Source of the DNA: Tenacibaculum sp. 190524A02b | GTDB lineage: Bacteria; Bacteroidota; Bacteroidia; Flavobacteriales; Flavobacteriaceae | Length of the DNA: 64,000 nt | Reading direction: 5' to 3' | NCBI RefSeq assembly: GCF_964036645.1 | Contig: NZ_OZ038525.1 | Coordinates: 682,001-746,000, forward strand | Shown: one piece after another, positions 1 through 9,187 of the stretch | Numbering within the stretch: the stretch's first letter is position 1 | Layout of the letters: each line of letters opens with the position of its first letter | Program-made: the position numbers and the translations under genes | Notes under the pieces: model-generated | Databases searched by the model: none | What the model was told of the DNA's origin: nothing | The model's input: the letters and a program-made list of their open reading frames with translations, nothing else

Positions 1-1
1 A

Positions 2-1357
2 GTTTTTTCAGATTTTTATAATCATAAATTACCTTTTGATTTAACAGGCGCTCAAAAAAAAGTATTAAAAGAAATTAGACGCGATGTAGGTTCGGGTGCA
101 CATATGAATCGTTTGTTACAAGGAGATGTAGGTTCTGGCAAAACGATTGTAGCTCTATTGACTATGTTATTGGCTATTGATAATGGATATCAGGCCACAA
201 TAATGGCTCCAACTGAGATTTTAGCAAATCAGCATTATAATGGTATTGCTGAGTTATTGGAGAAAACTGATATAAAAGTTGAGTTGTTAACAGGATCAAC
301 AAGAATAAAAAAGAGAAGGGAAATACATACAGGTTTAGAAGATGGAAGTTTACATATTTTAATAGGAACACATGCTATTTTAGAAGATAAAGTACAGTTT
401 AAAAATCTAGGCCTTGCTATTATTGATGAACAACATCGATTTGGTGTTGCACAACGATCAAAGCTTTGGCAAAAAGGAAATGTAGATGATTTAGGAGGAG
501 TTATCCCTCCTCATATTTTAGTGATGACAGCAACCCCAATCCCAAGAACATTAGCAATGTCTGTATATGGAGACTTAGATGTTTCCGTTATTGATGAGTT
601 GCCACCAGGACGTAAAGAAATCAAAACAGTACATAGGTATGATAGTCACCGTTTAGCTGTTTTTAAGTTTTTGAAAGACGAAATAGAAAAAGGAAGACAG
701 GTTTATATTGTGTATCCATTAATTCAAGAATCGGAAGCTATGGATTATAAAGACTTAATGGATGGTTATGAAAGTATTGTTAGGGAGTTTCCTCCACCAA
801 AATATCAAATTAGTATTGTTCATGGGCAGATGAAACCTGCTGATAAAGATTATGAAATGGAGCGTTTTGTTAATGGCGAAACACAAATAATGGTTGCTAC
901 TACAGTAATAGAAGTAGGTGTAAATGTACCCAACGCTTCCGTAATGGTAATAGAGAGTTCTGAACGATTTGGATTAAGTCAGTTGCACCAGTTGAGAGGA
1001 AGAGTTGGGAGAGGAGCGGAACAAAGTTATTGTATTCTATTGTCGAGTTACAAATTGTCTTCAGATGGAAAAACAAGATTGCAAACAATGGTAGAAACTT
1101 CAGATGGTTTTAAAATAGCAGAGGTAGATTTAAAGTTGAGGGGACCAGGTAATATTATGGGAACACAGCAAAGTGGTGTGTTAAACCTTAAAATAGCTGA
1201 TGTAGTAAAAGATTCTCCAATATTATTTCAAGCAAGAAAAACAGCCATAGATGTAATTAGTAATGATCCTACATTGTCAAATACTGAGAATGCTAGTTTA
1301 AAAGCTACCTATATGCAACTACAGAAGAAAACAGGGATCTGGAGCAACATTAGTTAG
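2..1357 (+). CDS. recG: ATP-dependent DNA helicase RecG, 3' part (partial)
   Basis: RecG remodels stalled replication forks and branched recombination intermediates. The reading frame is open from base 2, so the gene begins before the window and the wedge domain is missing. What remains is the superfamily 2 helicase core: Walker A GDVGSGKT (about 121-145), the DEQHRFG Walker B/motif II (about 424), TATPIPRT motif III (about 528), and QLRGRVGRG motif VI (about 987), followed by the C-terminal RecG region. The DEQH box with PIPRTLAMS is typical of RecG rather than PriA or Mfd. Its stop overlaps by 8 bp the stop end of the convergent gene on the other strand, so there is no room for a terminator between them. 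No frameshift is seen. Confidence 0.96.
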   Translation, partial: VFSDFYNHKLPFDLTGAQKKVLKEIRRDVGSGAHMNRLLQGDVGSGKTIVALLTMLLAIDNGYQATIMAPTEILANQHYNGIAELLEKTDIKVELLTGSTRIKKRREIHTGLEDGSLHILIGTHAILEDKVQFKNLGLAIIDEQHRFGVAQRSKLWQKGNVDDLGGVIPPHILVMTATPIPRTLAMSVYGDLDVSVIDELPPGRKEIKTVHRYDSHRLAVFKFLKDEIEKGRQVYIVYPLIQESEAMDYKDLMDGYESIVREFPPPKYQISIVHGQMKPADKDYEMERFVNGETQIMVATTVIEVGVNVPNASVMVIESSERFGLSQLHQLRGRVGRGAEQSYCILLSSYKLSSDGKTRLQTMVETSDGFKIAEVDLKLRGPGNIMGTQQSGVLNLKIADVVKDSPILFQARKTAIDVISNDPTLSNTENASLKATYMQLQKKTGIWSNIS

Positions 1358-2618
1358 TATAAAATGGAATACTCCATTTAGTAGTAGTGCTTTCTCCAAA
1401 ATATTTCCTTATTTCAAGAATGTTTCTTCCTGTTTTAGTCTTTGTTAGAGGAACGTATCCAATAATTCCAAATTGATTAGTTCTTGGATGATAGTATTTT
1501 AAAAAATCAACAGATACTTTTTCATCATTTAAATAAACAAAATTATAGGCATGGTAACATTTTAAGTAGGCTTCTTTTTGATCTATTTTAGAATCTTCAT
1601 TGAAAGGGCTGCAAATTTCTTCTCTTTGTTTTCTTTCGTGATTAAATATTGGGATAAATACTTTTATTATATTTTTATCTATTATATCTGATTCAATTTC
1701 TGGTGTTAACAAAAAAGTGTTGTTTTTGTTGTTTGACTTGTAGTAAGTCGCATAGGTTTTAGTATTGTCAAAATAAATGTCTTTATTAATTAGATATAAG
1801 ATGTTAGTATTTTTTATTTTATAGCTACTTAATACTATACCGGCTGCCAAGAAAAGAAATATTAAGTATACAATTGATTTTTTCTTTTTAAAGTTAGAAC
1901 CAAATATCATAGATACTTGTAGTATAGATTTATAAAGTGGTCCGTATGATATAATTGAAACAATACGAACTATCCTAAAGTTAATTATTTGAAGTTTTCT
2001 ATTGTTTTTATTCTGTTTTAAATTAGCTATTATGCTAAAAAATAATTGAACTATCAATAAGCCAAGTGCTAAATAAGCTGGAATTAGTAAAATTTGAGAA
2101 GGAATGTATTGAGATAGTAGGTTGTATATTAGTAAATACAAACTTGAAGAAATTGCTACGTAGCTATACATTAGTAAAAAAGTAAAGGCAACAGAGAAGA
2201 TAACACTGCATAACTCATCAACTTTTTCAATAGAGTCTTTAAGTTTAGGGAGTATTGTTAGTATTTTTTCGGTGTAAATCTTAGAATATGCACTGTCTTC
2301 TATACTATAATCAGGGAAAACAGAATTTAGTCCAACTAAACCAATCCAATAAGCACGGAGGAAAAAGTGGATAATAAACATGGAAGCCAGTATACTGATA
2401 GCTATAAGTCCAAAAAAAACAATAAAATAACCGATTTTATATTGACTAGGGTTAAGTACGTCTATTAAAGAATTAGCCCACCAATCTATGATATGAAATA
2501 ACTGAAAGGTACCAAAAATAGCAATTGCCGAGACTAGTAGTTCAGCCTCCCAGCTTTCATCTTTTAAACGTTGTAACCAACTTTTGGTTGTAATAGGTTT
2601 ATTAGATACTTTTTCCAT
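1350..2618 (-). CDS. Membrane protein of unknown function, last gene of the cob operon
   Basis: A 422-residue protein I do not recognise. It has about five hydrophobic segments (near residues 25-45, 61-90, 137-168, 176-200 and 249-268), then a soluble C-terminal part of about 150 residues rich in Asn, Lys and Tyr, probably on one side of the inner membrane. No lipobox, catalytic signature or transporter motif was found. The start is 30 bp after the stop of the BtuF-like gene on the same strand, so it is probably cotranscribed with the B12 salvage genes. A role in corrinoid uptake is suggested only by this position. Its 3' end overlaps recG by 8 bp. Gene reality is well supported; the function is unknown. 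Confidence 0.8.
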   Translation of the reverse strand: MEKVSNKPITTKSWLQRLKDESWEAELLVSAIAIFGTFQLFHIIDWWANSLIDVLNPSQYKIGYFIVFFGLIAISILASMFIIHFFLRAYWIGLVGLNSVFPDYSIEDSAYSKIYTEKILTILPKLKDSIEKVDELCSVIFSVAFTFLLMYSYVAISSSLYLLIYNLLSQYIPSQILLIPAYLALGLLIVQLFFSIIANLKQNKNNRKLQIINFRIVRIVSIISYGPLYKSILQVSMIFGSNFKKKKSIVYLIFLFLAAGIVLSSYKIKNTNILYLINKDIYFDNTKTYATYYKSNNKNNTFLLTPEIESDIIDKNIIKVFIPIFNHERKQREEICSPFNEDSKIDQKEAYLKCYHAYNFVYLNDEKVSVDFLKYYHPRTNQFGIIGYVPLTKTKTGRNILEIRKYFGESTTTKWSIPFYTN

Positions 2619-2648
2619 TTTAATTAATAGCGTTTAAGCGTTTAGTAT

Positions 2649-3764
2649 TTATTCTACTTTATCATAGAAAGTTAATTCATAGTTTGGTAATAAATCAGGG
2701 TTTATCATTTTCACCAAATCTTTTAGGACTAAATCAGGACGTATAGGAGCCATTTCATAATAAATAGTTCCACCTGTTTCTCCTTTTTTATGAGCAAAAG
2801 TGTACAGTCTATTGTTTTTAAAAGCATCAAATTCTTTATAATTAATATTAGCTGTAAGCATTTGTTCTTTAGTTGTGAAAGAACCACAATTAATCCAATA
2901 ATTTGCTTTTTTTCCTTTTTCTAATACACTTTCAAAGCTTAGTTGTAAACTTCCAGTTCCTTTAGTGTTTTTCCAAATATAATTTAAGTTAGCGTCTTTA
3001 AAGTAAGTAGCTTTAAAACTTTCACCAGCAGGAACATTCCAAACATCTTTATACATACTTCCAGATAAAACAGTAGGAGTATAGGTGTTTTTACTGGCAA
3101 TATTTTTAGCTTTTAAATAAGCTGATTCAATAACGTTAAAAATACTATCGGCTTCTTTTTCTTTTTGTAGTAATACGCCAAAGAACTTTATCCACTCTGC
3201 TCTTCCTAAAGGAGTTTCCTCCAACCAATCACCATTAAAAACAACTGGGATTCCAGTTTTTTTAACATTTTCATACACTTTGTTGTTTGGGTGTAAGGAA
3301 AATCCTATCACTAATTCAGGAGCTAAGTCAATTAATTTTTCTGTATTAATATTCTGTTCTGAACCAAGTTCAATAATATGACCATTTTTTATACGATTTC
3401 TTGTTTTTTTTGAAGAGATATATTTAGTGTGCGGAAAACCAACTAATCTATTTTCACAACCTAATAATTCTAGCATGGGTATGTGTGTGGTACTGGTAAC
3501 TACTAGTTTATTTATAGGGGTTTTAATTATTTGTTTACTAAGGTTTGTAGTGCTTCCTATAATTAAAGATAATTGTTTGTTGGAGTTAGGGAACATACGT
3601 TTTAAAACTAACTTCTTTTGATTATTCTCTGTAATAATATCAAAACCTTTGGCATATTTTAAAACTGTTTTAGTGACATTATTAGTTTTGATTACTTTTT
3701 TGGGTGCTTTTTTACATTGTAATAAAAAGAATAAAGCTATTACACTTAAAAAGTATGGTTTCAT
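2649..3764 (-). CDS. BtuF-like periplasmic substrate-binding lipoprotein (probable corrinoid binder)
   Basis: This is a 371-residue cluster-IX type binding protein of an ABC importer. The N-terminus is a lipoprotein signal with lipobox LLQC (Cys at about residue 17), so it should be membrane-anchored and face the periplasm. The body follows the periplasmic binding pattern of the BtuF/FepB class: VVTSTTHIPMLELLGCENRLVGFP near residues 88-111, then IDLAPELVIGFS and a PVVFNGDW stretch. The fold also serves siderophores. Corrinoid is favoured because the gene follows cobC by 17 bp in a cob operon and the divergent gene is a riboswitch-controlled BtuB. No BtuC permease or BtuD ATPase is in the window, so the partner transporter must lie elsewhere. 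Confidence 0.85.
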   Translation of the reverse strand: MKPYFLSVIALFFLLQCKKAPKKVIKTNNVTKTVLKYAKGFDIITENNQKKLVLKRMFPNSNKQLSLIIGSTTNLSKQIIKTPINKLVVTSTTHIPMLELLGCENRLVGFPHTKYISSKKTRNRIKNGHIIELGSEQNINTEKLIDLAPELVIGFSLHPNNKVYENVKKTGIPVVFNGDWLEETPLGRAEWIKFFGVLLQKEKEADSIFNVIESAYLKAKNIASKNTYTPTVLSGSMYKDVWNVPAGESFKATYFKDANLNYIWKNTKGTGSLQLSFESVLEKGKKANYWINCGSFTTKEQMLTANINYKEFDAFKNNRLYTFAHKKGETGGTIYYEMAPIRPDLVLKDLVKMINPDLLPNYELTFYDKVE

Positions 3765-3781
3765 AAATTAGTAATTTTAGT

Positions 3782-4309
3782 TTATATAATTAACTTAACA
3801 ATAGCACTGTAACTGAGTTTTAAATCGAAAGACTTTTCTAAAGGTATGTTATTAACATGTGCCCAAAGACTCCTTATGACCCCAGCATGTGTAACAACTA
3901 CCGCTTTTTGATGTTGAGACTGTTTTAGTTCGTTTAAAAAAGCTACCGTTCTAGTATATAAATCAATATATGATTCTCCCTTTTTGGTAGGAGTGTTAAC
4001 AAAATCATTCATCCAAAGGTTAAATAAGGGATCATTGATAGCATCCCAAGCTTTCAACTCCCAATCTCCAAAATTAAGTTCTTTTAAGCGATCATCAAAA
4101 ATGACGTTTCTTGATAACCTATTTGCTAATAAACTACAACGTTGTAATGGGCTACTAAAGTAAGCAATAGTAGGCTCATTAATTGGTATTTCACTTAGAA
4201 TGGGGAGAAGTTCTTGTTCAAAGGAGTCAGCAGTCTCAATATCTGCTTGCCCATAACAAATACCTTTGGTAATATTAGGAGTTGTATGACGCACTAAAAT
4301 AACTTCCAT
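3782..4309 (-). CDS. cobC: Alpha-ribazole phosphatase, histidine phosphatase family
   Basis: CobC removes the phosphate from alpha-ribazole 5'-phosphate in nucleotide-loop assembly of cobalamin. The 175-residue protein opens with MEVILVRHTTP, where RH carries the catalytic phosphohistidine, followed by a GICYGQADI stretch typical of the alpha-ribazole phosphatase subgroup. SSPLQRC supplies the conserved Arg and VVTHAGVIR the second catalytic His. The first 16 bp overlap the 3' end of cobS, so translation is probably coupled. The family is broad (phosphoglycerate mutase-like), but the GxCYGQxD motif and the position between cobS and a corrinoid-binding protein make the assignment good. Confidence 0.92.
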   Translation of the reverse strand: MEVILVRHTTPNITKGICYGQADIETADSFEQELLPILSEIPINEPTIAYFSSPLQRCSLLANRLSRNVIFDDRLKELNFGDWELKAWDAINDPLFNLWMNDFVNTPTKKGESYIDLYTRTVAFLNELKQSQHQKAVVVTHAGVIRSLWAHVNNIPLEKSFDLKLSYSAIVKLII

Positions 4310-5079
4310 AATGCTAATATACTAAGGTAAAATACAATTTCAGATACTTGTTGTAAAGCTCCAGCACAGTCTCCAGTTTGACCGCCTATCCACTTTTTAA
4401 AAAAATACCCCATGTACCAATAAGTTAAAAGGACAGGAATTAATACTAAAAATAGCATTGGTTTTTGAAAAAAGAATAATGGTAGTACGCCAAAAATAGA
4501 GGAAATAACTAACGATTTAAGACTCATTTGTTTTGTGGTAGGTTTTATTTTAGAGCTATCAATGTCTCTAACATAGTTGTGTGTGTATAATAAAATAGTG
4601 GCAGTAAAACGACTAAGACTATGTCCTGATACAATAACTAACAAAAGATTTATTACATGATTTTGCAGATAGTATAAAGCTAAAAACTTTAGAGCTAAAA
4701 TAAATATCAATCCGCTAACACCAAATGTACCAAGTCTGGAGTCTTTCATAATAGTTAAAATTTTCTCTTTCGTCCATCCACCACCAAACCCATCACAAAC
4801 ATCAGCAAAGCCATCTTCATGAAAAGCACCAGTTATCCATACAGAGCTAATCATACTTAATAATATGGCTATTTCTGTAGGAAGTAATAAAGAGGAGATG
4901 TAATATGTTGCAGCAGCTATAGAGCCTACTAAAATACCTACTAATGAAAAATATCTGCTACTTTTATTTAAAATTTCAGGAGAATGATCTACCCATTTAG
5001 GGCAGGGAATACGTGTGAAAAATAGTACAGCTGTAAAAAAATAATGAATTTGTCGTTTAACCATGTTTTTAAGCTTCAC
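4294..5079 (-). CDS. cobS: Adenosylcobinamide-GDP ribazoletransferase (cobalamin synthase)
   Basis: CobS joins adenosylcobinamide-GDP to alpha-ribazole (or its phosphate) at the inner membrane, the last condensation of B12 assembly. The 261-residue protein is strongly hydrophobic with several membrane segments. It holds the conserved acidic motif HEDGFADVCDGFGGG followed by KILTIMKDSRLGTFG, matching the metal-binding signature of the family, and GGQTGDCAGALQQVSE near the C-terminus. The start overlaps cobT by 11 bp and the end overlaps cobC by 16 bp, a tightly packed operon. Length is normal for the family. Function is considered secure. Confidence 0.95.
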   Translation of the reverse strand: MKLKNMVKRQIHYFFTAVLFFTRIPCPKWVDHSPEILNKSSRYFSLVGILVGSIAAATYYISSLLLPTEIAILLSMISSVWITGAFHEDGFADVCDGFGGGWTKEKILTIMKDSRLGTFGVSGLIFILALKFLALYYLQNHVINLLLVIVSGHSLSRFTATILLYTHNYVRDIDSSKIKPTTKQMSLKSLVISSIFGVLPLFFFQKPMLFLVLIPVLLTYWYMGYFFKKWIGGQTGDCAGALQQVSEIVFYLSILALWKLF

Positions 5080-6106
5080 TTACATTGGCACTTTTAAAGG
5101 TAGCCATTTGATTTAAAAAGTTTATACTAGCTTGTACTATAGGAAAAGCCAATGCACATCCAGTTCCTTCACCTAAGCGTAGGCCTAAATTTAAAAGCGG
5201 GGTTACTTGTAAAAAGTCTAACATTTTTTGGTGTCCTTGTTCACCTGATGTATGGCAAAAAATACAATACTCCAAAATAGTAGGTTGTATGGCATGTGCA
5301 GCTAATAAAGCCGAAGTAACGATAAAACCATCAATTAGTATTGTCATACGTAGTGAAGCGGCTTCCAACATAGCTCCGCAAAGCATCACTATTTCAAACC
5401 CACCAAAAGTACTTAAAGCATCCATAGGGTTGTTAATACTATTGATATGCTTGCTAAATACATTAGAAAGAGTTTGTATTTTAGTTTGTAAACCATCATC
5501 GTTTACACCAGTTCCTCGTCCAATACACTTTTCTATAGGAGTGTTGGTGAAGTAACTCATTAATAAAGAAGCGGATGAGGTGTTGCTAATTCCCATTTCA
5601 CCAAAACCTATACAATTACAACCTTCACTGTATAATTTTCTAACCAATTTTTTTCCTTTTTCCAAAGCTTCAATACATTGCTCTATACTCATGGCTTTAG
5701 TAATACTATAGTCTTTGGTACCTTTAGCAACTTTAGCATTTGTTAAAAGTGAATGATTTTCAAAATCTGCATTTACACCAGCATCAATTACTTTTAGGTT
5801 AATAGTATTTTGTTTGCAAAAAACATTAATAGCTGCACCACCATTTAAAAAGTTAAGTACCATTTGTTGGGTAACTTCTTGTGGATATGGGCTTACTTTA
5901 CCTGTATTTGCAATACCGTGGTCACCAGCAAAAACCATAATACTAGGTTTAGATAGTGTTGGTGTTAATGTATTTTGAATTAAGCCTATTTGTTTAGCTA
6001 TGGTTTCTAAGATTCCTAATGAACCAATAGGTTTAGTTTTAAAATCTATTTCTTGTTGTAAAGTTGTCGCTAATTCTTTTGATAGTGGAGTTATTGTTGT
6101 GTTCAT
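5069..6106 (-). CDS. cobT: Nicotinate-nucleotide--dimethylbenzimidazole phosphoribosyltransferase
   Basis: CobT makes alpha-ribazole phosphate from nicotinate mononucleotide and a benzimidazole base, activating the lower ligand of cobalamin. The 345-residue sequence shows FAGDHGIANTGKVSPYPQEVT, the GGAAINVF segment, FGEMGISNTSSAS, and near the C-terminus the LGEGTGCALAFPI segment, which contains the catalytic Glu of the family. The gene lies 6 bp downstream of cobU and overlaps cobS. No base synthesis gene (bluB or bza) is visible here, so the base must be taken up or made elsewhere. It is full length without frameshift. Confidence 0.96.
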   Translation of the reverse strand: MNTTITPLSKELATTLQQEIDFKTKPIGSLGILETIAKQIGLIQNTLTPTLSKPSIMVFAGDHGIANTGKVSPYPQEVTQQMVLNFLNGGAAINVFCKQNTINLKVIDAGVNADFENHSLLTNAKVAKGTKDYSITKAMSIEQCIEALEKGKKLVRKLYSEGCNCIGFGEMGISNTSSASLLMSYFTNTPIEKCIGRGTGVNDDGLQTKIQTLSNVFSKHINSINNPMDALSTFGGFEIVMLCGAMLEAASLRMTILIDGFIVTSALLAAHAIQPTILEYCIFCHTSGEQGHQKMLDFLQVTPLLNLGLRLGEGTGCALAFPIVQASINFLNQMATFKSANVSEA

Positions 6107-6112
6107 TTTTAG

Positions 6113-6616
6113 CTATTTAAGAGTTAAAGGAAGTCCAGATACCATAAAAGTAGCTTTATTAGCCACTTCAGCAATGTATTGATTCATCCAACCTTGCAGT
6201 TCAGTAAACTTTCTTCCAGATTCAGTAGTGGCATGTAATCCCATACCTATTTCGTTAGAAATAATAATGATATTAGCGTTAATCTTAGTTAACTTATTAA
6301 TTTCTTTTTTAGCTAGTTCTAAAGCTTGCTGTACATTATATTCAGCATCAACAAAAAAATTGGTTAACCAAAGTGTAACACAATCTATAACTACAGTTTG
6401 TTTGTTCGAGATAACAGTACTAAGCCATTTTTCTTCCTCAACGGTTGTCCAGCGTTCATCTCTATCAGATTTATGTCTATCTACCCGTTTTTTAAAATCA
6501 TCATCCCAGATTCTAGAAGTAGCTAAGTAAACAGGAGTATCTGAAATAGATTCAGCCAGCTTTTGTGCATAATTGCTTTTACCTGATCGTTCACCTCCAG
6601 TTATATAGTATATCAT
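6113..6616 (-). CDS. cobU: Adenosylcobinamide kinase / adenosylcobinamide-phosphate guanylyltransferase
   Basis: CobU phosphorylates adenosylcobinamide and then guanylylates it to adenosylcobinamide-GDP, the substrate of CobS. I place the start at the ATG at 6616 because the protein then begins MIYYITGGERSGKS, as usual for the family. A GTG at 6637 would add only seven residues. The P-loop is GGERSGKS (residues 7-14). RHKSDRDERW carries the His expected to be guanylylated, and CVTLWLTN and SNEIGMG are the other conserved blocks. At 167 residues it is near typical size. It is the first gene of the minus-strand operon. A possible weak -7 box on the minus strand lies near 6639-6647, but no second riboswitch is seen on this side. 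Confidence 0.95.
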   Translation of the reverse strand: MIYYITGGERSGKSNYAQKLAESISDTPVYLATSRIWDDDFKKRVDRHKSDRDERWTTVEEEKWLSTVISNKQTVVIDCVTLWLTNFFVDAEYNVQQALELAKKEINKLTKINANIIIISNEIGMGLHATTESGRKFTELQGWMNQYIAEVANKATFMVSGLPLTLK

Positions 6617-6776
6617 TTTTTTAAATTGTTTGTACACGCAAATATTATAAAGTTTTGTTACATAAGCTGTTTTTTAAAGTGAAATTTCATATAAAGAGAA
6701 AGTAGCTCTCTAATAGGATGTAGATATTAGCATAAAAATTCATTGTCATATAGGTTAAATAATTGTTATCTAATAG

Positions 6777-6807
6777 TTGTTAATTAATTAGAATACTATA
6801 CATTTGC
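6777..6807 (+). promoter_or_regulatory. Bacteroidota-type promoter of the riboswitch-btuB transcript
   Basis: A TTG (-33) at 6777-6779 and TACATTTG (-7) at 6800-6807 are separated by 20 bp. They match the Bacteroidota consensus TTTG-N17-23-TAnnTTTG. The predicted start of transcription, a few bases downstream, is just where the first paired strand of the riboswitch begins (6816). Confidence 0.75.
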
Positions 6808-6813
6808 CGCGAT

Positions 6814-6986
6814 TTTTGGTTTTTGCTTAGCAATCTGTTAAACAAAATTAAAAGGGAATTCGGTGAAAAGCCGAAGCTGTTCCCGCAACTGTAAGCTAAT
6901 AAGCTTGTAATAAAACTTAAAACCACTGTTTAGTAAATAAATGGGAAGGTGTATTACAAGACGCAAGCCAGGAGACCTGCCAAATA
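6814..6986 (+). ncRNA. Cobalamin (adenosylcobalamin/B12) riboswitch aptamer
   Basis: The conserved core AAAGGGAA...GGTG...CCCGCAACTGTAAGC lies at 6850-6897, a CCACTG segment lies at about 6922-6927, and the B12 box GCCAGGAGACCTGCC lies at 6967-6981. The outer P1 helix can pair TTTGG (6816-6820) with CCAAA (6980-6984), which sets the ends. It sits directly in front of a BtuB-type receptor gene and should lower receptor expression when B12 is plentiful. Confidence 0.96.
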
Positions 6987-6995
6987 TCATGTAAT

Positions 6996-7046
6996 TCGAA
7001 CTTTCGGGATAAAAGTTTGAGTGTGGTTTTGCTACACTTTTATTTT
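6996..7046 (+). terminator. Riboswitch expression platform with a possible terminator hairpin
   Basis: Two successive hairpins lie between aptamer and start codon. The first pairs 6996-7004 with 7012-7020 (9 bp, loop CGGGATA). The second pairs 7020-7026 with 7032-7038 (7 bp including one G-U) and is followed by the T-rich stretch TTTATTTT. The second looks like an intrinsic terminator, so control by premature termination is likely. Control of translation initiation is not excluded. Confidence 0.6.
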
Positions 7047-7078
7047 CCTGAGATAAAACTTTAAAATATTAAGTAGAC

Positions 7079-8956
7079 ATGAGAAAAAAAGTACTTTGTT
7101 TAAGTGTTTTAACATCAATGTTAGCATTGAATGTAAATGCACAAGAGAAAGAACAAGAAACCATCAAATTAGACGAAGTGGTTGTTTCCGACTCTAAGTT
7201 TAAATTAAAAAAAGAGAATTCTGGAAAAGTAATTCATAAAATTACAGCAGAAACTATTGAGAAAAATAGTGGTAAAACGGTAGTAGATTTAATAAACTCA
7301 GTTGCTGGTATTGAAATTAATGGAAATACCAGTTCACCAGGACAAAATTTAGGAATTTTTGTTAGAGGAGGAGTCACTAAAGAAGTTGTTGTATTAATTG
7401 ATGGTGTTCAAGTAGGGAATCCTGCAGTTATTTCAGGAGGCTTTGATTTAAGGCTGTTAGATTTAAACGACGTTGAGTCTATAGAGATTGTAAAAGGAGC
7501 GGCAAGTACACTATACGGAACAGGTGCTGTAACAGCAGTTATAAACATTACCTTAAAACAAGCTAAATCAGGTAAGGCAAATGCATCATTATCAGTATTT
7601 GGGGGTACCAATAACAACCAAGAAACTAGAAATGGAACTGTTATTCAAAGTGCAGCTAATGTAAATGGTAAAATTAAAGATTTTGACTATTTAGTTAATT
7701 TTTCATCATTTGATGCAAGAGGTGTATCTGCTGTAAAGTCAGAAAAAGGGGAAGCATTTAACGATGATCCATTTCAACGTATAGCAACAAACATTAAACT
7801 AGGATATAAATTCAATGACAAGTTTTCTGTCAGTACACTAGGTAGTTATAGTGAGTTTAATAATAGTTATGATGATGGAGCTTTTGTAGATGGAGATAAC
7901 CATTCTTTAGATAAAAATTATAGAATAGGTTTTTCTCCAAAATATGATTACAGAGGTGGAAGTATTCAGGTTAATGCAGCCTACAGTAAATTTGAAACTG
8001 ATAGAACTAAAACAAAATATCCATCTACTAATAAGGCAGAAAGTTATATAGTAGATGCTTTTGTAAAGCATCAATTTGATAAATTATATCTAGTTGCTGG
8101 GGTAAATTATCAAGATAACCAAATAAGTGAAGCTTATAGTATCCCATTTGGAAAAACTGATTTATCTAGAGTTAATTATGAAGAAACTCCTAAATCAAGA
8201 TTAATTGATCCTTATGTAAATGCTGTATATGTTTCAGATTTTGGATTAAATGTAAATGCTGGGCTTAGATTGAATAACCATAATAAATATGGTAATCATT
8301 TAGTGTATAATTTAAATCCATCATACAGATTCAAGCAAGAAAATGGATATATTAAAGTGTTAGGATCATATAGTACAGCGTTTTTAGCTCCTTCAGTACA
8401 GGAATTATATTCTGTATGGGGAAATATTGATTTAAAACCACAAGAAAGTACCACATATGAAGGAGGATTAGAGTATAAATTAAATTCATTAGTATTAAAT
8501 ACGGTTTACTTTTATAGAGATGTAGAAAATATTATAGACTATAATTTTGCCACTAATAAAATGGATAACTTTGGGAGTACTACTATTCAAGGTGTAGAGT
8601 TTAATGTGGCTTATAAAGTGTTAGAAAATGTATCGTTAAATGCTAATTATACGTTTACGGAGAATGATAAAATAGCAGTAAGAATACCTAAACATAAGGT
8701 TAATGCAGGTGTAAATTATACTTTAAAAGCAACTAATTTTTCGTTAGATTATCAGTACCTCAGTGATAGGTTGGATACTAGTAACTTAGCTTTAGAAGCA
8801 TATTCTTTATTAAACTTTTCGGCAAATCATTCTTTAAATAAAAATGTAAAGTTATTTTTGGCAGCAACAAATATTTTTAATGAAGATTATCAAGAAAGAA
8901 TAGGGTATTCTACCCTAGGAAGAAATTATAAGTTGGGAGTTCGTTTTAACTTTTAA
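7079..8956 (+). CDS. btuB: TonB-dependent outer-membrane receptor, BtuB type (corrinoid uptake)
   Basis: This 625-residue receptor should import cobalamin or cobinamide across the outer membrane using TonB energy. A signal peptide (about residues 1-21, ending ALNVNAQ) is followed by a TonB-box-like stretch (IKLDEVVV). Then comes a plug domain with VRGGVTKEVVVLIDGV and the IEIVKGAASTLYGTGAVTAVINI block, and a 22-strand-type barrel that ends in KLGVRFNF with C-terminal Phe, as in other beta-barrels. The size is near that of BtuB and smaller than the SusC family, and no SusD partner follows. The B12 riboswitch upstream and the divergent cob operon make corrinoid the likely substrate. Confidence 0.92.
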   Translation: MRKKVLCLSVLTSMLALNVNAQEKEQETIKLDEVVVSDSKFKLKKENSGKVIHKITAETIEKNSGKTVVDLINSVAGIEINGNTSSPGQNLGIFVRGGVTKEVVVLIDGVQVGNPAVISGGFDLRLLDLNDVESIEIVKGAASTLYGTGAVTAVINITLKQAKSGKANASLSVFGGTNNNQETRNGTVIQSAANVNGKIKDFDYLVNFSSFDARGVSAVKSEKGEAFNDDPFQRIATNIKLGYKFNDKFSVSTLGSYSEFNNSYDDGAFVDGDNHSLDKNYRIGFSPKYDYRGGSIQVNAAYSKFETDRTKTKYPSTNKAESYIVDAFVKHQFDKLYLVAGVNYQDNQISEAYSIPFGKTDLSRVNYEETPKSRLIDPYVNAVYVSDFGLNVNAGLRLNNHNKYGNHLVYNLNPSYRFKQENGYIKVLGSYSTAFLAPSVQELYSVWGNIDLKPQESTTYEGGLEYKLNSLVLNTVYFYRDVENIIDYNFATNKMDNFGSTTIQGVEFNVAYKVLENVSLNANYTFTENDKIAVRIPKHKVNAGVNYTLKATNFSLDYQYLSDRLDTSNLALEAYSLLNFSANHSLNKNVKLFLAATNIFNEDYQERIGYSTLGRNYKLGVRFNF

Positions 8957-9001
8957 TATTCCCCTTATCAATAAACTACGGTTTATATTTTTTAATGGAT
9001 T

Positions 9002-9030
9002 AAAAGCTCACACTATGTGAGCTTTTATTT
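9002..9030 (+). terminator. Intrinsic terminator after btuB
   Basis: A perfect 11-bp stem (9002-9012 with 9016-9026, three-base loop) is followed by a T-rich tract. It separates btuB from the ABC operon. Confidence 0.9.
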
Positions 9031-9187
9031 TTTTTAAATTTAATGGTTTGATTTATAGTTGTATGTGTAATAGCAAATAAAAAAAAACAAGTTTTTGTAA
9101 CATAATTAAAAAACAGGCGTCTTGTAGGAAAGTAATTAATCAAATATACAACAGTTAAAAACTACTGTAGTATAAAATAACTAACGA

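Noticed and set aside
6616..6800. A second cobalamin riboswitch for the cob operon
   Set aside because: No B12 box or GGTG/CCCGC core was found on the minus strand.
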